Part shown: in pieces, positions 1 through 7,764 of the stretch | How the letters are laid out: each line of letters opens with the position of its first letter | Numbering within the stretch: the first letter of the stretch is position 1 | Origin: DASYAE01 sp036501535 | Lineage (GTDB): Bacteria > Actinomycetota > Actinomycetes > Streptomycetales > Catenulisporaceae | DNA length: 54,087 bases | Assembly (NCBI GenBank): GCA_036501535.1 | Contig: DASYAE010000259.1 | Location: forward strand, 1-54,087 | Direction: 5' to 3' | Position numbers and translations under genes: made by a program | The notes under the pieces: model-generated | Databases searched by the model: none | What the model was told of the DNA's origin: nothing | What the model saw: only the letters and a program-made list of their open reading frames with translations

Positions 1-201
1 CGGTCGGTGGCTCTCCGCGTCGGTCACCTAAAGGCGTATCAGGAACCTGCCTGGGGGCGCAAACGAAAGGCGTGTTTGCGCCCCCAGGCAGAACCCTGAT
101 GCGGGCTACGCCTGCCCGACGCGGAGAGCCCCCGCCCTCGCTCGAGTGGCGGGCTGCGCCTGGCGAAGGATCCGGGGCTGATTTGGCCTGGCGGGTGCGC
201 T
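1..201 (+). repeat. Left hairpin-rich inverted repeat of the HNH element
   Basis: This stretch is repeated in inverted orientation at 1776-1972, on the other side of the DUF222/HNH gene, with only scattered differences. It folds into nested stems. An 18-bp perfect stem pairs 47-64 with 74-91 around a 9-nt loop. Beyond a 3-nt symmetric internal loop, 38-43 pairs with 95-100. Further out, 32-38 pairs with 107-113 and 9-23 with 116-130. The window begins inside or at the edge of the repeat, so the outer boundary is not visible. The paired arrangement suggests the ends of a mobile unit. Confidence 0.85.
47..91 (+). repeat. Left terminal hairpin, 18-bp perfect stem
   Basis: The arms 47-64 and 74-91 are perfectly complementary and enclose a 9-nt loop (65-73). 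The core GGGGGCGCAAAC half-stem is shared with the hairpin at 1875-1935. The base of the stem differs between the two copies, yet both stay paired. It could act as a recognition structure for a nuclease or as a transcription terminator. Confidence 0.8.
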
Positions 202-475
202 GGGGTGAGTGGTGTGGCGCAGGATTTTGCCGCGAATGCCGGGTGACGGTTCGGTTCAGTTCGGTTCGCTCCCAAGCTGCGGGGACTATTTACATCAGGT
301 CGCAGTGCCGTGCCGTACTCTGGTTTCCCTATCTGGACAACGAATCGGGTGTTCAGGAAGTTCCTGGAAGTATCCGCTAATTCTTATGGAAAAGCATTGT
401 TTGTATGGCCGTTGTCCTGATATACTGGAGATAATCGGGGACGTAAGCAACGGGAGACGGGTTCGGGAGCACGAC

Positions 476-1762
476 ATGACTCAGCCTCAGCAGGATGCTG
501 CCGCGGACGCGGTAGCTGGTATCGCGGCGGCGTTAGAGGCGCAGCGCGCGGCGGTGGCAGGGGTGTTGGCTCAGGATTCTGCCGTGGCGCCGGAGGTGCT
601 GCTGGAGCTGGCCCGGGCGATCGACGGTGTCGTGCGTAGCAGTCACGGGTTGCTGGTACAGATCCTGGCGCGGATGGATGAGGTCAAGGCGGTGCGTGGT
701 GGGGTAGCGACCTGGCTGACCGCGACGCTGGGATACTCCCCGGGGCGGGCGCGGGGCTTGGCCTCGGATGCGCGGCGGCTGCGCGGGCTGCCGCAGGTCA
801 CCGAGCAACTGTGCCAGGGGGTGGTGCCGGTGGGTGCGGAGCGGGTGTTGGCCCGGGCCGCGCAGGCCGCCGTCAGCACCGAGCGCGATACCGCCGACAT
901 CGTGGCTGACACGCTGGATGTCTTGCGGCGGGAGGGGATGCAGGCTGCTGAGCGGGAGGTGCGGTATCTGGAGCACATGGTGCAGCCGGGCAAGGCCGAG
1001 CAGGACCGCGCCCGCCAGCGCACGGCGAGCTTCCTGCGCCTGAGTAGCTGTGAATCCGGGATGCTGCGCCTGGATGCGCTGCTGGATATCGAGCGTGGCA
1101 CCGTGGTGCGCGCCGCACTCGACACCCTGACCTCTACCTGGCTGCGCGAACGCCAGTACGATCACGCCACCCCGGTGCCGGACGACGTGTCCTCCACCGA
1201 GCAGCTCAACGCCGAAGCACTGTTCCGCATGGCCCAGGTCCTGCTGAGCGCCAACGACGCGCAACGCGCCGAGCGCACGGCTGGCACGGTCCTGTTCTAC
1301 GGCCCGGAACCGGGATCGACACCGGCCCCCGTGCAGGAATCTGCCGCACCATCAGAATCTCCGGATTCCGCGGATGCTGCGCCGACCCCCGGCCCGGTCC
1401 TCCCGGTGGTTCCGGACGGCTGTTTGGAGACCTGCTACGGCCAACTGGTTCCGGCCGCCCCCACCGTGCGGAAATCCGCCGCACTGCACCTGACGCTCAC
1501 CCCGACCGGCGACCCGCTCACCCTCGACGGCCAGCCGATCGACCAGAACCCCGACGCACGCCTGGCCAGCCGGGCCCAACACATCGCCCTGGACTACCTG
1601 CACCGCACCTGCACGGAGCCGGGCTGCTCGAGACCCGCCGTATGGTCTCTACATGCCCACCATAAGATCCCGTACTCCGCCGGCGGACCCACCACCCTCC
1701 ACAACATGACGTCGTTGTGTTCCGAGCACCATGTCCTGACCCACCAGCGCGATGCCAGGTGA
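476..1762 (+). CDS. DUF222 / HNH endonuclease (13E12-repeat family protein)
   Basis: The 428-aa product has an N-terminal helical DUF222 (13E12 repeat) domain, an Ala/Pro-rich linker near residues 275-320, and a C-terminal HNH nuclease domain. The HNH core is visible as HAHHKIPYSAGG followed by the HN and CSEHH elements, and CTEPGC supplies part of the zinc knuckle. The length is usual for the family. The ATG at 476 is preferred because similarity-type sequence begins there; an open frame runs further upstream but reads through the flanking repeat. The gene lies between two ~200-bp inverted hairpin repeats and stops only 13 bp before the right one. Family members are found in multicopy REP13E12 elements of mycobacteria. 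Nuclease activity is inferred from the motif. Confidence 0.85.
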   Translation: MTQPQQDAAADAVAGIAAALEAQRAAVAGVLAQDSAVAPEVLLELARAIDGVVRSSHGLLVQILARMDEVKAVRGGVATWLTATLGYSPGRARGLASDARRLRGLPQVTEQLCQGVVPVGAERVLARAAQAAVSTERDTADIVADTLDVLRREGMQAAEREVRYLEHMVQPGKAEQDRARQRTASFLRLSSCESGMLRLDALLDIERGTVVRAALDTLTSTWLRERQYDHATPVPDDVSSTEQLNAEALFRMAQVLLSANDAQRAERTAGTVLFYGPEPGSTPAPVQESAAPSESPDSADAAPTPGPVLPVVPDGCLETCYGQLVPAAPTVRKSAALHLTLTPTGDPLTLDGQPIDQNPDARLASRAQHIALDYLHRTCTEPGCSRPAVWSLHAHHKIPYSAGGPTTLHNMTSLCSEHHVLTHQRDAR

Positions 1763-1775
1763 GGCATATATCTGC

Positions 1776-1972
1776 CGCACCCGCCAGGCCAAACGCGCCC
1801 CGGATCCCCCGCCGGGCGCAGCCCACCACTCGGGTGAGGGCGGGGGCTCTCTGCGTCGGGCAGGCGCAGCCCGCATCAGCTTTCTGCTGGGGGCGCAAAC
1901 AGCTTCTCCGTTTGCGCCCCCAGCAGAAAGCTGATACGCCTTCCGGTGACCGACGCAGAGAGCCACCGACCG
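1776..1972 (-). repeat. Right hairpin-rich inverted repeat of the HNH element
   Basis: The reverse complement of this stretch matches 1-201 almost throughout. Shared blocks include the terminal CGGTCGGTGGCTCTC, the hairpin core, and TTTGGCCTGGCGGGTGCG at the inner edge. The inner edge is 13 bp past the HNH stop codon. Differences from the left copy are concentrated in the hairpin base and loop. Together the two copies define a candidate mobile unit of about 1.97 kb. Confidence 0.85.
1875..1935 (+). repeat. Right terminal hairpin, 26-bp perfect stem
   Basis: The arms 1875-1900 and 1910-1935 pair over 26 bp without mismatch around a 9-nt loop (1901-1909). Compared with the left hairpin, the lower stem has changed on both strands so that pairing is kept or improved. 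This supports selection on the folded form rather than on the sequence. Confidence 0.85.
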
Positions 1973-2097
1973 ACCCACCCACACCCAACGAAACCCCCGC
2001 TCAACCCACCCAACCCCCGCCCCCAATCTCAGCGGAGGGCCCGCCGGAGGCACGCCGTTGATCTTCCAGTCATCGCTGCCTTTGACGTTGACGTTGA

Positions 2098-2118
2098 CTC
2101 TGCCGTTCGTTGGCAGAG
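2098..2118 (-). terminator. Small hairpin after the response regulator gene
   Basis: CTCTGCC (2098-2104) pairs with GGCAGAG (2112-2118) around a 7-nt loop, four bases beyond the stop codon of the minus-strand response regulator gene. There is no clear T-tract, so it is a weak intrinsic terminator candidate. The stretch 1973-2097 holds nothing else I recognise. Confidence 0.4.
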
Positions 2119-2122
2119 GCGG

Positions 2123-2926
2123 CTATTCCTCGTCGGCGGCCGGGCTCGGCGTGACCAGGCCGGCTTCGTAGGCGGCGATGACAGCCTGGACTCGGTCGCG
2201 CACTTGTAGCTTGGTCAGGATCCTGGCGACGTGGGTCTTCACCGTCGCGTGGCTGACCTGGAAGTTCTGGGCCAGCTCGGCGTTGCTCAGGCCGCGGGCC
2301 AGCTGCGCGAGCACATCCAGTTCGCGGGCTGTTAGGGTGCTGAGATTGTGGTGGGTACGACGACTGGGCTGCGTGTCTGCGTGGGCGTGGGCGTGGGCGT
2401 GGGCGTGGGGGTGGGAGTCGGGGCCGGCATGTTCGGGGGCGAAGCGCTCTACCAGGCGGCGGGTGATGGCGGGGGAGAGAAGCGCGTCGCCGGTGCGGAT
2501 TAGGCGGACTGCGGAGGCGAGCTGTTCCGGGGTGACGTCCTTGAGTAGGAAGCCGGCGGCTCCGGCGGTTAGGGCGTCGTAGACGTAGCGGTCGAGGTCG
2601 AAGGTGGTGAGGATGACGACGCGCGGGCGCGGCTCGTCGCCGGTGGTGAATGCGGGGTCGGTGAGGATGCGGCGGGTGGCCTCGAGTCCGTCGAGTTGTG
2701 GCATGCGGATGTCCATGAGCACGACGTCCGGCCGGGTGGTTCGCACCGCCTCGACTGCCTCGAAGCCGTTGCTGGCCTCGCCGACCACGTCGATGTCGTC
2801 GGCTGTCAGGATCATGCGGAAGCCGGCGCGCATCAGGGCTTGGTCGTCGGCGATCACCACGCGTGGATTGGGCTGGATGCGCTGGGTCTGTTGCGGCTGT
2901 TGCGAATCCTGCGCTTGGTGGCTCAC
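2123..2926 (-). CDS. NarL/LuxR-family response regulator
   Basis: The 267-aa protein has a receiver domain (about residues 21-145: acidic pocket IADDQ, phospho-acceptor Asp72 in LMDIRMP, Lys129 in LLKD) and a C-terminal LuxR-type helix-turn-helix (about 195-260, LTARELDVLAQLARGLSN). The GTG at 2926 overlaps the kinase stop as GTGA, which decides the start against a longer frame. The linker at residues 171-185 is an alternating His-Ala run encoded by a hexanucleotide repeat, which is unusual. It is translated just after its kinase and probably controls the divergent ABC transporter genes from 4537. That target is an inference from position. Confidence 0.92.
   Translation of the reverse strand: MSHQAQDSQQPQQTQRIQPNPRVVIADDQALMRAGFRMILTADDIDVVGEASNGFEAVEAVRTTRPDVVLMDIRMPQLDGLEATRRILTDPAFTTGDEPRPRVVILTTFDLDRYVYDALTAGAAGFLLKDVTPEQLASAVRLIRTGDALLSPAITRRLVERFAPEHAGPDSHPHAHAHAHAHADTQPSRRTHHNLSTLTARELDVLAQLARGLSNAELAQNFQVSHATVKTHVARILTKLQVRDRVQAVIAAYEAGLVTPSPAADEE
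2379..2410 (+). repeat. GTGGGC hexanucleotide tandem repeat within the regulator gene
   Basis: About five copies of a 6-bp unit (GTGGGC on this strand) lie in the linker between receiver and DNA-binding domains of the response regulator. They encode the (His-Ala)n run. Copy-number change would keep the frame but alter linker length. Confidence 0.7.
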
Positions 2927-4269
2927 GTGATGGCTCCCACCATGTCGGTCATGCCTGCTGTGCCTGTCGTACCTGCCGTGCCCGGGCTGGCGGATGTGCT
3001 CGTCGGATCGGCGGCGCCGGGGCGTCGGCTGCGCAGGGGGATCGTTGCGCGGACTCGGAATCCGCCGTCCAGGCGCGAGCCGGTCTGGATCTCGCCGCCG
3101 CATGCGGTCAGGCGCTCGCGCAGGCCGATGAGGCCTCGTCCGTTGCCGTCCGCTGCGGCGGGGGTGGCTTGGCCGGCGGTGTTGGCGACCTCGACGACGA
3201 GTTCGCGGGGTCGGTAGTCGAGGCGGACCCTGGTGATCGAGCCGGCGGCGTGCTTGGCCGCGTTGGTCAGGGATTCCTGGACCACTCGGTAGGCGGCGAG
3301 GTCCTTGCCGGGCGGGAGTTCGCGCGGTTCGCCGGTCGTGCTGACGGAGACGCGCATGCCGGTCTCCTGCATGAGCGAGACGAGCCGGTCCAGCTCGCCG
3401 AGGCCGGGCTGCGGGGCGAGTTGCGCCTCGGCGTTCGGGGCGAGCAGGCCCATGGCCTGGCGCAGTTCGGCCATCGCCGCGCGTCCGGCCGACTCGACCG
3501 AGAGCAGCGCCGAGGTGGCGTCGTCCGGGGCGCGGCGCAGGACCTTGCGTGCGGCGCCGGCCTGGACCAGCATCACGCTCACGTTGTGGGTGATCACGTC
3601 GTGCAGCTCGCGGGCGATCCGGGCCCGCTCCTCCTGCACCGCCCGGCGGGTGACCAGCTCCTTTTCCCGTTCCAGCGCACGTTCTCGCTCGTGGCTGGCG
3701 GTGATGCGCTCGTGCAGGCCGCGCAGCATGCTTCCCGCGACCGCGACCGGGAACAGGATGATGAGCGCCGCGGTCGACTTGGGCAGGTTCGTGACCACAC
3801 CGTCATAGACGTTGGCGAGGGCGATGCTCCCGACGAACACGCTCGTCAGTGCGAACCCGCGGTACGGGCTGTGCGCGGCGGCGGTGTAGGACGCCAACGC
3901 GCAGGCCGCGAACACTGTCACCGACGTGTCCGAGTGCCTCATGGTCAATGCCATGATGATCACCAGCCAGAACACGCCGAGCGGGAAGCGGCGGCGCGCG
4001 ACGAGCGGCAGCGTGACCAGCAGGGCACTGATGCAGGTCATCATGAAGGGCTGCGGTGGGCCCGCCATGACCGGCTTGAACTCGAATCCGCCGTAGACCG
4101 GCACTACGCGCAGCACCTTCACCGACTGGACGTGGTACGTGACCGTGTAGTACAGGCTGAAGATCGTGATCAGGGCCGCTGTCAGCGCGTCCACGAGCAG
4201 TGCGCGGCGGCCCGGCCGCGGCCGGGGTCCGCTCGCGCGCCAGAACCACACCGCCGCTCGCCGCAACAT
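2923..4269 (-). CDS. NarL-type sensor histidine kinase
   Basis: The 448-aa membrane kinase has an N-terminal sensor region with about five to six hydrophobic segments between residues 25 and 180. A HisKA_3 dimerisation domain follows, with the phospho-acceptor His223 in ARELHDVITH. The HATPase domain shows the N-box (QESLTNAAKH, 331-340) and the G-box (GRGLIGLRERL, about 377-387). The C-terminal tail is Thr/Gly/Ala-rich and disordered. The stop overlaps the regulator start by 4 bp, so the pair is translationally coupled. It is divergent from the ABC ATPase/permease pair at 4537-7679, an arrangement common for sensors of cell-envelope stress or peptides. The signal sensed is not visible. Confidence 0.92.
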   Translation of the reverse strand: MLRRAAVWFWRASGPRPRPGRRALLVDALTAALITIFSLYYTVTYHVQSVKVLRVVPVYGGFEFKPVMAGPPQPFMMTCISALLVTLPLVARRRFPLGVFWLVIIMALTMRHSDTSVTVFAACALASYTAAAHSPYRGFALTSVFVGSIALANVYDGVVTNLPKSTAALIILFPVAVAGSMLRGLHERITASHERERALEREKELVTRRAVQEERARIARELHDVITHNVSVMLVQAGAARKVLRRAPDDATSALLSVESAGRAAMAELRQAMGLLAPNAEAQLAPQPGLGELDRLVSLMQETGMRVSVSTTGEPRELPPGKDLAAYRVVQESLTNAAKHAAGSITRVRLDYRPRELVVEVANTAGQATPAAADGNGRGLIGLRERLTACGGEIQTGSRLDGGFRVRATIPLRSRRPGAADPTSTSASPGTAGTTGTAGMTDMVGAIT

Positions 4270-4491
4270 GCCGGGTCCTTCCCTCGCCGCCGTCGCTCAT
4301 CGTCGCAGATCCGCCGCGGTTCCGCGTCGGCAGCAGTGAGGACGGCCGTCGTCCTGGCGAGGTACGTCGCGAGGATGACGCTGCTCGCCGGTCGGCCGAA
4401 GGAGTATCCGAAGTTAGCCCGCGCGACCGACGACGCAGCCTGCCGACCGTTTCTACCGTTCGTTGCTGCGGCCGGCGACTGGTGGCTGGTG

Positions 4492-4513
4492 ACCGGCAAC
4501 GCACCGGCAACGC
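4492..4513 (+). repeat. Tandem 11-bp direct repeat upstream of the ABC operon
   Basis: ACCGGCAACGC occurs twice in a row, ending 24 bp before the ABC ATPase start. Tandem 11-bp (one helical turn) repeats upstream of a two-component-controlled operon could be a response-regulator binding site. This is a suggestion only. The remainder of 4270-4491 shows no gene. Confidence 0.45.
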
Positions 4514-4536
4514 GACGCGCGTGGAGGCGAGCGAGA

Positions 4537-5298
4537 GTGAACGTACCCAGGACGGCTGCGGCATACGCAGAGGAAGCGGTCGTCGTGCTCGATGGTGTGA
4601 CACGCCGGTTCGAGGCCGGGAATCCGGCGCTCGACTCGGTGAGCCTGCAAGTCCTGCCCGGCGAGTCGGTGGCCGTGCTCGGGCCGTCGGGCAGCGGCAA
4701 GTCCACGCTGCTCAACCTGGTCGCCGGGCTGGACCGGCCGACCGCCGGGCAGGTCGTCGTGGCGGGCCGGCGGGTGGACCGGCTCGGCGAGGCGCAGTCG
4801 GCCCGGTTCCGGCGCGCCGAGATCGGGCTGGTGTTCCAGTTCTTCCACCTGCTCGACGAGCTGACCGTGCTGGAGAACACCGCGCTGCCGGCCCGGCTGG
4901 CCGGGATGGCGCGGGGCACCGCGGTCGAGCGCGCGCAGACGCTGCTCGACCGGCTCGGCGTCGGGCGGCACGCGCGGGCTTATCCCACTCGGCTCTCCGG
5001 CGGCGAGCGCCAGCGGGTGGCGGTGGCGCGGGCGCTGGTCAACCGGCCGGCGCTGCTGCTGGCCGACGAGCCGACCGGCGCGCTGGACACCGCCTCCGGC
5101 GAGGACGTCAAGGCCCTGCTGCAGGAGCTGCACCAGGAGGAGGGGCAGACGATCATCATGGTCACCCACGACGCGAGCCTGGCCCGGTCGTATGCCAGCC
5201 GGCTGATTCGCCTGGTGGACGGCCGGATCGCCTCAGACGTGCCGGTCCTGCCGGCCGCGCCGGCCGACCCGGGCGCGCCGTCCGGAGCGTTCCGGTGA
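4537..5298 (+). CDS. ABC transporter ATP-binding protein (MacB/LolD type)
   Basis: The 253-aa nucleotide-binding subunit shows Walker A (GPSGSGKST), a Q-loop (FQFFHLLDELTVLEN), the signature LSGGERQRVAVARAL, Walker B (LLLADEPTGALD) and the switch His in MVTHD. It belongs to the group that energises FtsX/MacB-type permeases. GTG 4537 was chosen because GGAGG lies at 4523-4527 and no homology-like sequence precedes it, although the frame is open far upstream. It overlaps the permease gene by 4 bp. Typical roles are efflux of, or resistance to, peptides, or lipoprotein-type extrusion. The actual substrate is unknown. Confidence 0.93.
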   Translation: MNVPRTAAAYAEEAVVVLDGVTRRFEAGNPALDSVSLQVLPGESVAVLGPSGSGKSTLLNLVAGLDRPTAGQVVVAGRRVDRLGEAQSARFRRAEIGLVFQFFHLLDELTVLENTALPARLAGMARGTAVERAQTLLDRLGVGRHARAYPTRLSGGERQRVAVARALVNRPALLLADEPTGALDTASGEDVKALLQELHQEEGQTIIMVTHDASLARSYASRLIRLVDGRIASDVPVLPAAPADPGAPSGAFR

Positions 5299-7679
5299 GC
5301 CCGCTCGGTCAGGTGGTTCGGGCCGGGATCTCCCGCCGGCGCATCGCCGCTGTCGTGACGTGCCTTTCGGCCATGGTCGCCACGGCCGCTGCGGTTGCGG
5401 CGACCGCGCTGATGATCGTCTCGAGCCAGCCGTTCGAGCACGCGTTCGCCTCGCAGCAGGGCGCTGATCTGACCGCGAGCTTCGACGGGGCGAAGGCGAC
5501 CCCGGCACTGATCTCCGCGACCGCGCACGCGAGCGGGGTCTCCTCGTCCGCCGGGCCGTTCGCCCAGATCACGCTGGACGGCCAAGCTCAGTGGCAGGGG
5601 GCTGAGTTTGGTCTGCCGGTGCTGAACGTGGTCGGCCGGCCCGATCCGGGCGGCCCGGTGGACGACGTCACCGTCATAGCAGGGCACTGGGTCACCGGGC
5701 CGGGCCAGATCGTGCTGTCGACCAACCAGGCCGACGGCCTCTCCCCCGGGGCGACAGTACAGTTCAGCGACGCGCCCGGCGACCCGACGCTCACCGTGGT
5801 GGGCATCGCGCAGTCGGTGACCAACACCGCGGACGCCTGGGTCACCCCGACCGAGGCGACGGCGCTGCAGCCGACCGGCTCCAGCCCGGAGTACCAGATG
5901 CTGTACCGGTTCACCCAGGCCGGCACCGACGCGCAGATCCTCGCCGGGCAGGCCGTGGTGACCGGGATGCTGCCGCCGGGATCGCTGGTCGGATCGACCG
6001 ACTACCTGGCCGCGCAGCTCCAGGCCAGCGGCAGCACCGGGCCGTTCGTGCCCTTCATCGTGGCGTTCGGCGTGCTGGGGCTGGCCACGGCGATGCTCAT
6101 CATCATCAACGTGGTCAGCGGCGCGGTCGGCTCGGCGCTGCACAAGATCGGCGTGCTCAAGGCGCTCGGCGGCACGCCCGCCCAGGTGGTGCGGGCCTAC
6201 GCCATGATCGCGTTGCTCCCCTCCGCGATCGGCGTCGTGCTCGGCGTGGTGCTCGGGAACGTCATCGCGAGCCCGATGCTGCACAACGCCGAGATCGCCT
6301 ACAACACCGGCTCGCTCAACGTGACCGGGTGGACCGACGTGGCGGTGCCGGCCGCGGCGCTCGCGGTGGTCGCGTTGTGCGCGGTGGTGCCGGCGCTGCG
6401 GGCCGGGCGGATGCCGGCGAACGCCGCGCTGGCGGTGGGCCGGGCGCCGCGGCCGGGCCGCGGCCGGTTCGCCCGCCGGTTCCTGGCCGGGCTGCCGATC
6501 CCGCAGCAGGTCGGGCTGGGCCTCGGCACCCCGCTGACCCGTCCGGCGCGGTTCCTGTCGATCGCGCTGGCGCTGGCCTTCGGCGCGATGACGCTAACCT
6601 TCGCGATCGGTCTGGTCTCCTCGCTGAACGGGGTGAACACCGGGATCCACCAGGCGCAGCAGCTCGGCGATGTCAACGTCCTGCTCAATGCGCCGGCCGG
6701 GAGCGTGTCGTCCGGCGGGGGACAGGTCCACATCAAGATCGGCCCGAGCACGTCGCCGGTGACGCCCGCCGGGGCGGCCGCGGTGGAGTCGGCCGTGACG
6801 CAGCAGAGCGGCACCGCGGGCTACATCGGCGAGAGCCAGCAGCAGATCGGCGTGCTCGGCAAGGCCAGCTCGGTCCAGGCGCTCCTGTATCAGGGCGCCG
6901 CCACCAGTCCCTACCAGATCATCTCAGGCCACTGGTACACCGGTCCGGGCCAGGTGCTCGTGCCGACCCGGTTCCTGCAGTCGACCGGCACGAGCGTCGG
7001 CGACTCGATCACCCTGGTCAACAGCGCCGGCACGCACGTGTCCGTGACGATCGTGGGCGAGGTGCTCCTGCTCCAGGACAGCGGCATGGACGTGATCGCT
7101 GACGCCCCGACGTTCCCCGGCACCGAGCCGACGCGCCTCTTCGTCTCGCTGAAGCCCGGCACCGACGAGGCCTCCTACGTCCAGAGCCTCGGCAACGGCC
7201 TCGATCCGCTCGGCGCGGCGGCGTTCGGGAACCCGCAGCGCGGCACCAACCAGACCATCCTGGCCATGGACTCGCTCGCCTTCGTGCTGACCCTGCTCGT
7301 GGTCGGCGTCGCCGGGCTCGGCGTGTTCAACACGGTGATGCTGGAGGTGCGCGACCGGACCCGGGAGCTGGGCATCTACAAGGCGGTCGGGATGACGCCG
7401 CGGCAGACCGTTGCGATGGTCATGTCCGCCGTGGTCGCCCTCGGGATCGTGGCCGGGGCGGTCGGGGTGCCGGCCGGGATGGCGTTGCACGATTACGTGA
7501 TCCCGATCATGGGGCACGCCGCCGGCACGAACCTGCCTGCCGCCGATGTCCAGGTCTTCAACCTGGTCGAGGAGATCCTGCTCGTGCTGGCCGGCGCGGC
7601 TCTCGCGGTGCTCGCCGCCTCGGCGCCGGCCGGGTGGGCGGCACGCCTGCGCACCGCGACGGCGCTGCGCACCGAGTAG
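5295..7679 (+). CDS. FtsX/MacB-like ABC transporter permease
   Basis: The 794-aa permease is duplicated. An N-terminal TM helix (about residues 13-37) precedes an extracytoplasmic domain. Then comes an FtsX domain with three TM helices (about 250-385), a second TM helix and large extracytoplasmic domain (about 425-650), and a C-terminal FtsX domain with three TM helices (about 655-785; VGMTPRQTVAMVMS cytoplasmic loop). It starts at a GTG that overlaps the ATPase stop (GTGA at 5295-5298). Together with the ATPase it forms a complete transporter, likely regulated by the divergent two-component system. No substrate-specific feature is visible. Confidence 0.9.
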   Translation: MSPLGQVVRAGISRRRIAAVVTCLSAMVATAAAVAATALMIVSSQPFEHAFASQQGADLTASFDGAKATPALISATAHASGVSSSAGPFAQITLDGQAQWQGAEFGLPVLNVVGRPDPGGPVDDVTVIAGHWVTGPGQIVLSTNQADGLSPGATVQFSDAPGDPTLTVVGIAQSVTNTADAWVTPTEATALQPTGSSPEYQMLYRFTQAGTDAQILAGQAVVTGMLPPGSLVGSTDYLAAQLQASGSTGPFVPFIVAFGVLGLATAMLIIINVVSGAVGSALHKIGVLKALGGTPAQVVRAYAMIALLPSAIGVVLGVVLGNVIASPMLHNAEIAYNTGSLNVTGWTDVAVPAAALAVVALCAVVPALRAGRMPANAALAVGRAPRPGRGRFARRFLAGLPIPQQVGLGLGTPLTRPARFLSIALALAFGAMTLTFAIGLVSSLNGVNTGIHQAQQLGDVNVLLNAPAGSVSSGGGQVHIKIGPSTSPVTPAGAAAVESAVTQQSGTAGYIGESQQQIGVLGKASSVQALLYQGAATSPYQIISGHWYTGPGQVLVPTRFLQSTGTSVGDSITLVNSAGTHVSVTIVGEVLLLQDSGMDVIADAPTFPGTEPTRLFVSLKPGTDEASYVQSLGNGLDPLGAAAFGNPQRGTNQTILAMDSLAFVLTLLVVGVAGLGVFNTVMLEVRDRTRELGIYKAVGMTPRQTVAMVMSAVVALGIVAGAVGVPAGMALHDYVIPIMGHAAGTNLPAADVQVFNLVEEILLVLAGAALAVLAASAPAGWAARLRTATALRTE

Positions 7680-7738
7680 CAGGCCGCGCAGCGGATCCGG
7701 ATCCAGATCCGGGAGCGCGGGCGCGCAGGCGTCCCGCC

Positions 7739-7760
7739 CCGGGTCCGGGCCCGGACCCGG
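7739..7760. terminator. Perfect GC palindrome between convergent genes
   Basis: A 22-bp perfect palindrome lies between the permease stop (7679) and the stop of the convergent flavoprotein gene (7765). It could serve as a bidirectional terminator, although no T-tract follows. The region also carries repeated GGATCC-like units at 7691-7710. Confidence 0.45.
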
Positions 7761-7764
7761 CGTG

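Noticed and set aside
209..475. N-terminal extension of the HNH gene frame
   Set aside because: The frame is open but runs out of the hairpin repeat, lacks DUF222-like sequence, and the ATG at 476 begins the conserved domain.
2863..4536. Long plus-strand frame running into the ABC ATPase
   Set aside because: It is antisense to the histidine kinase and has no domain; the true ATPase starts at GTG 4537 with a GGAGG site.
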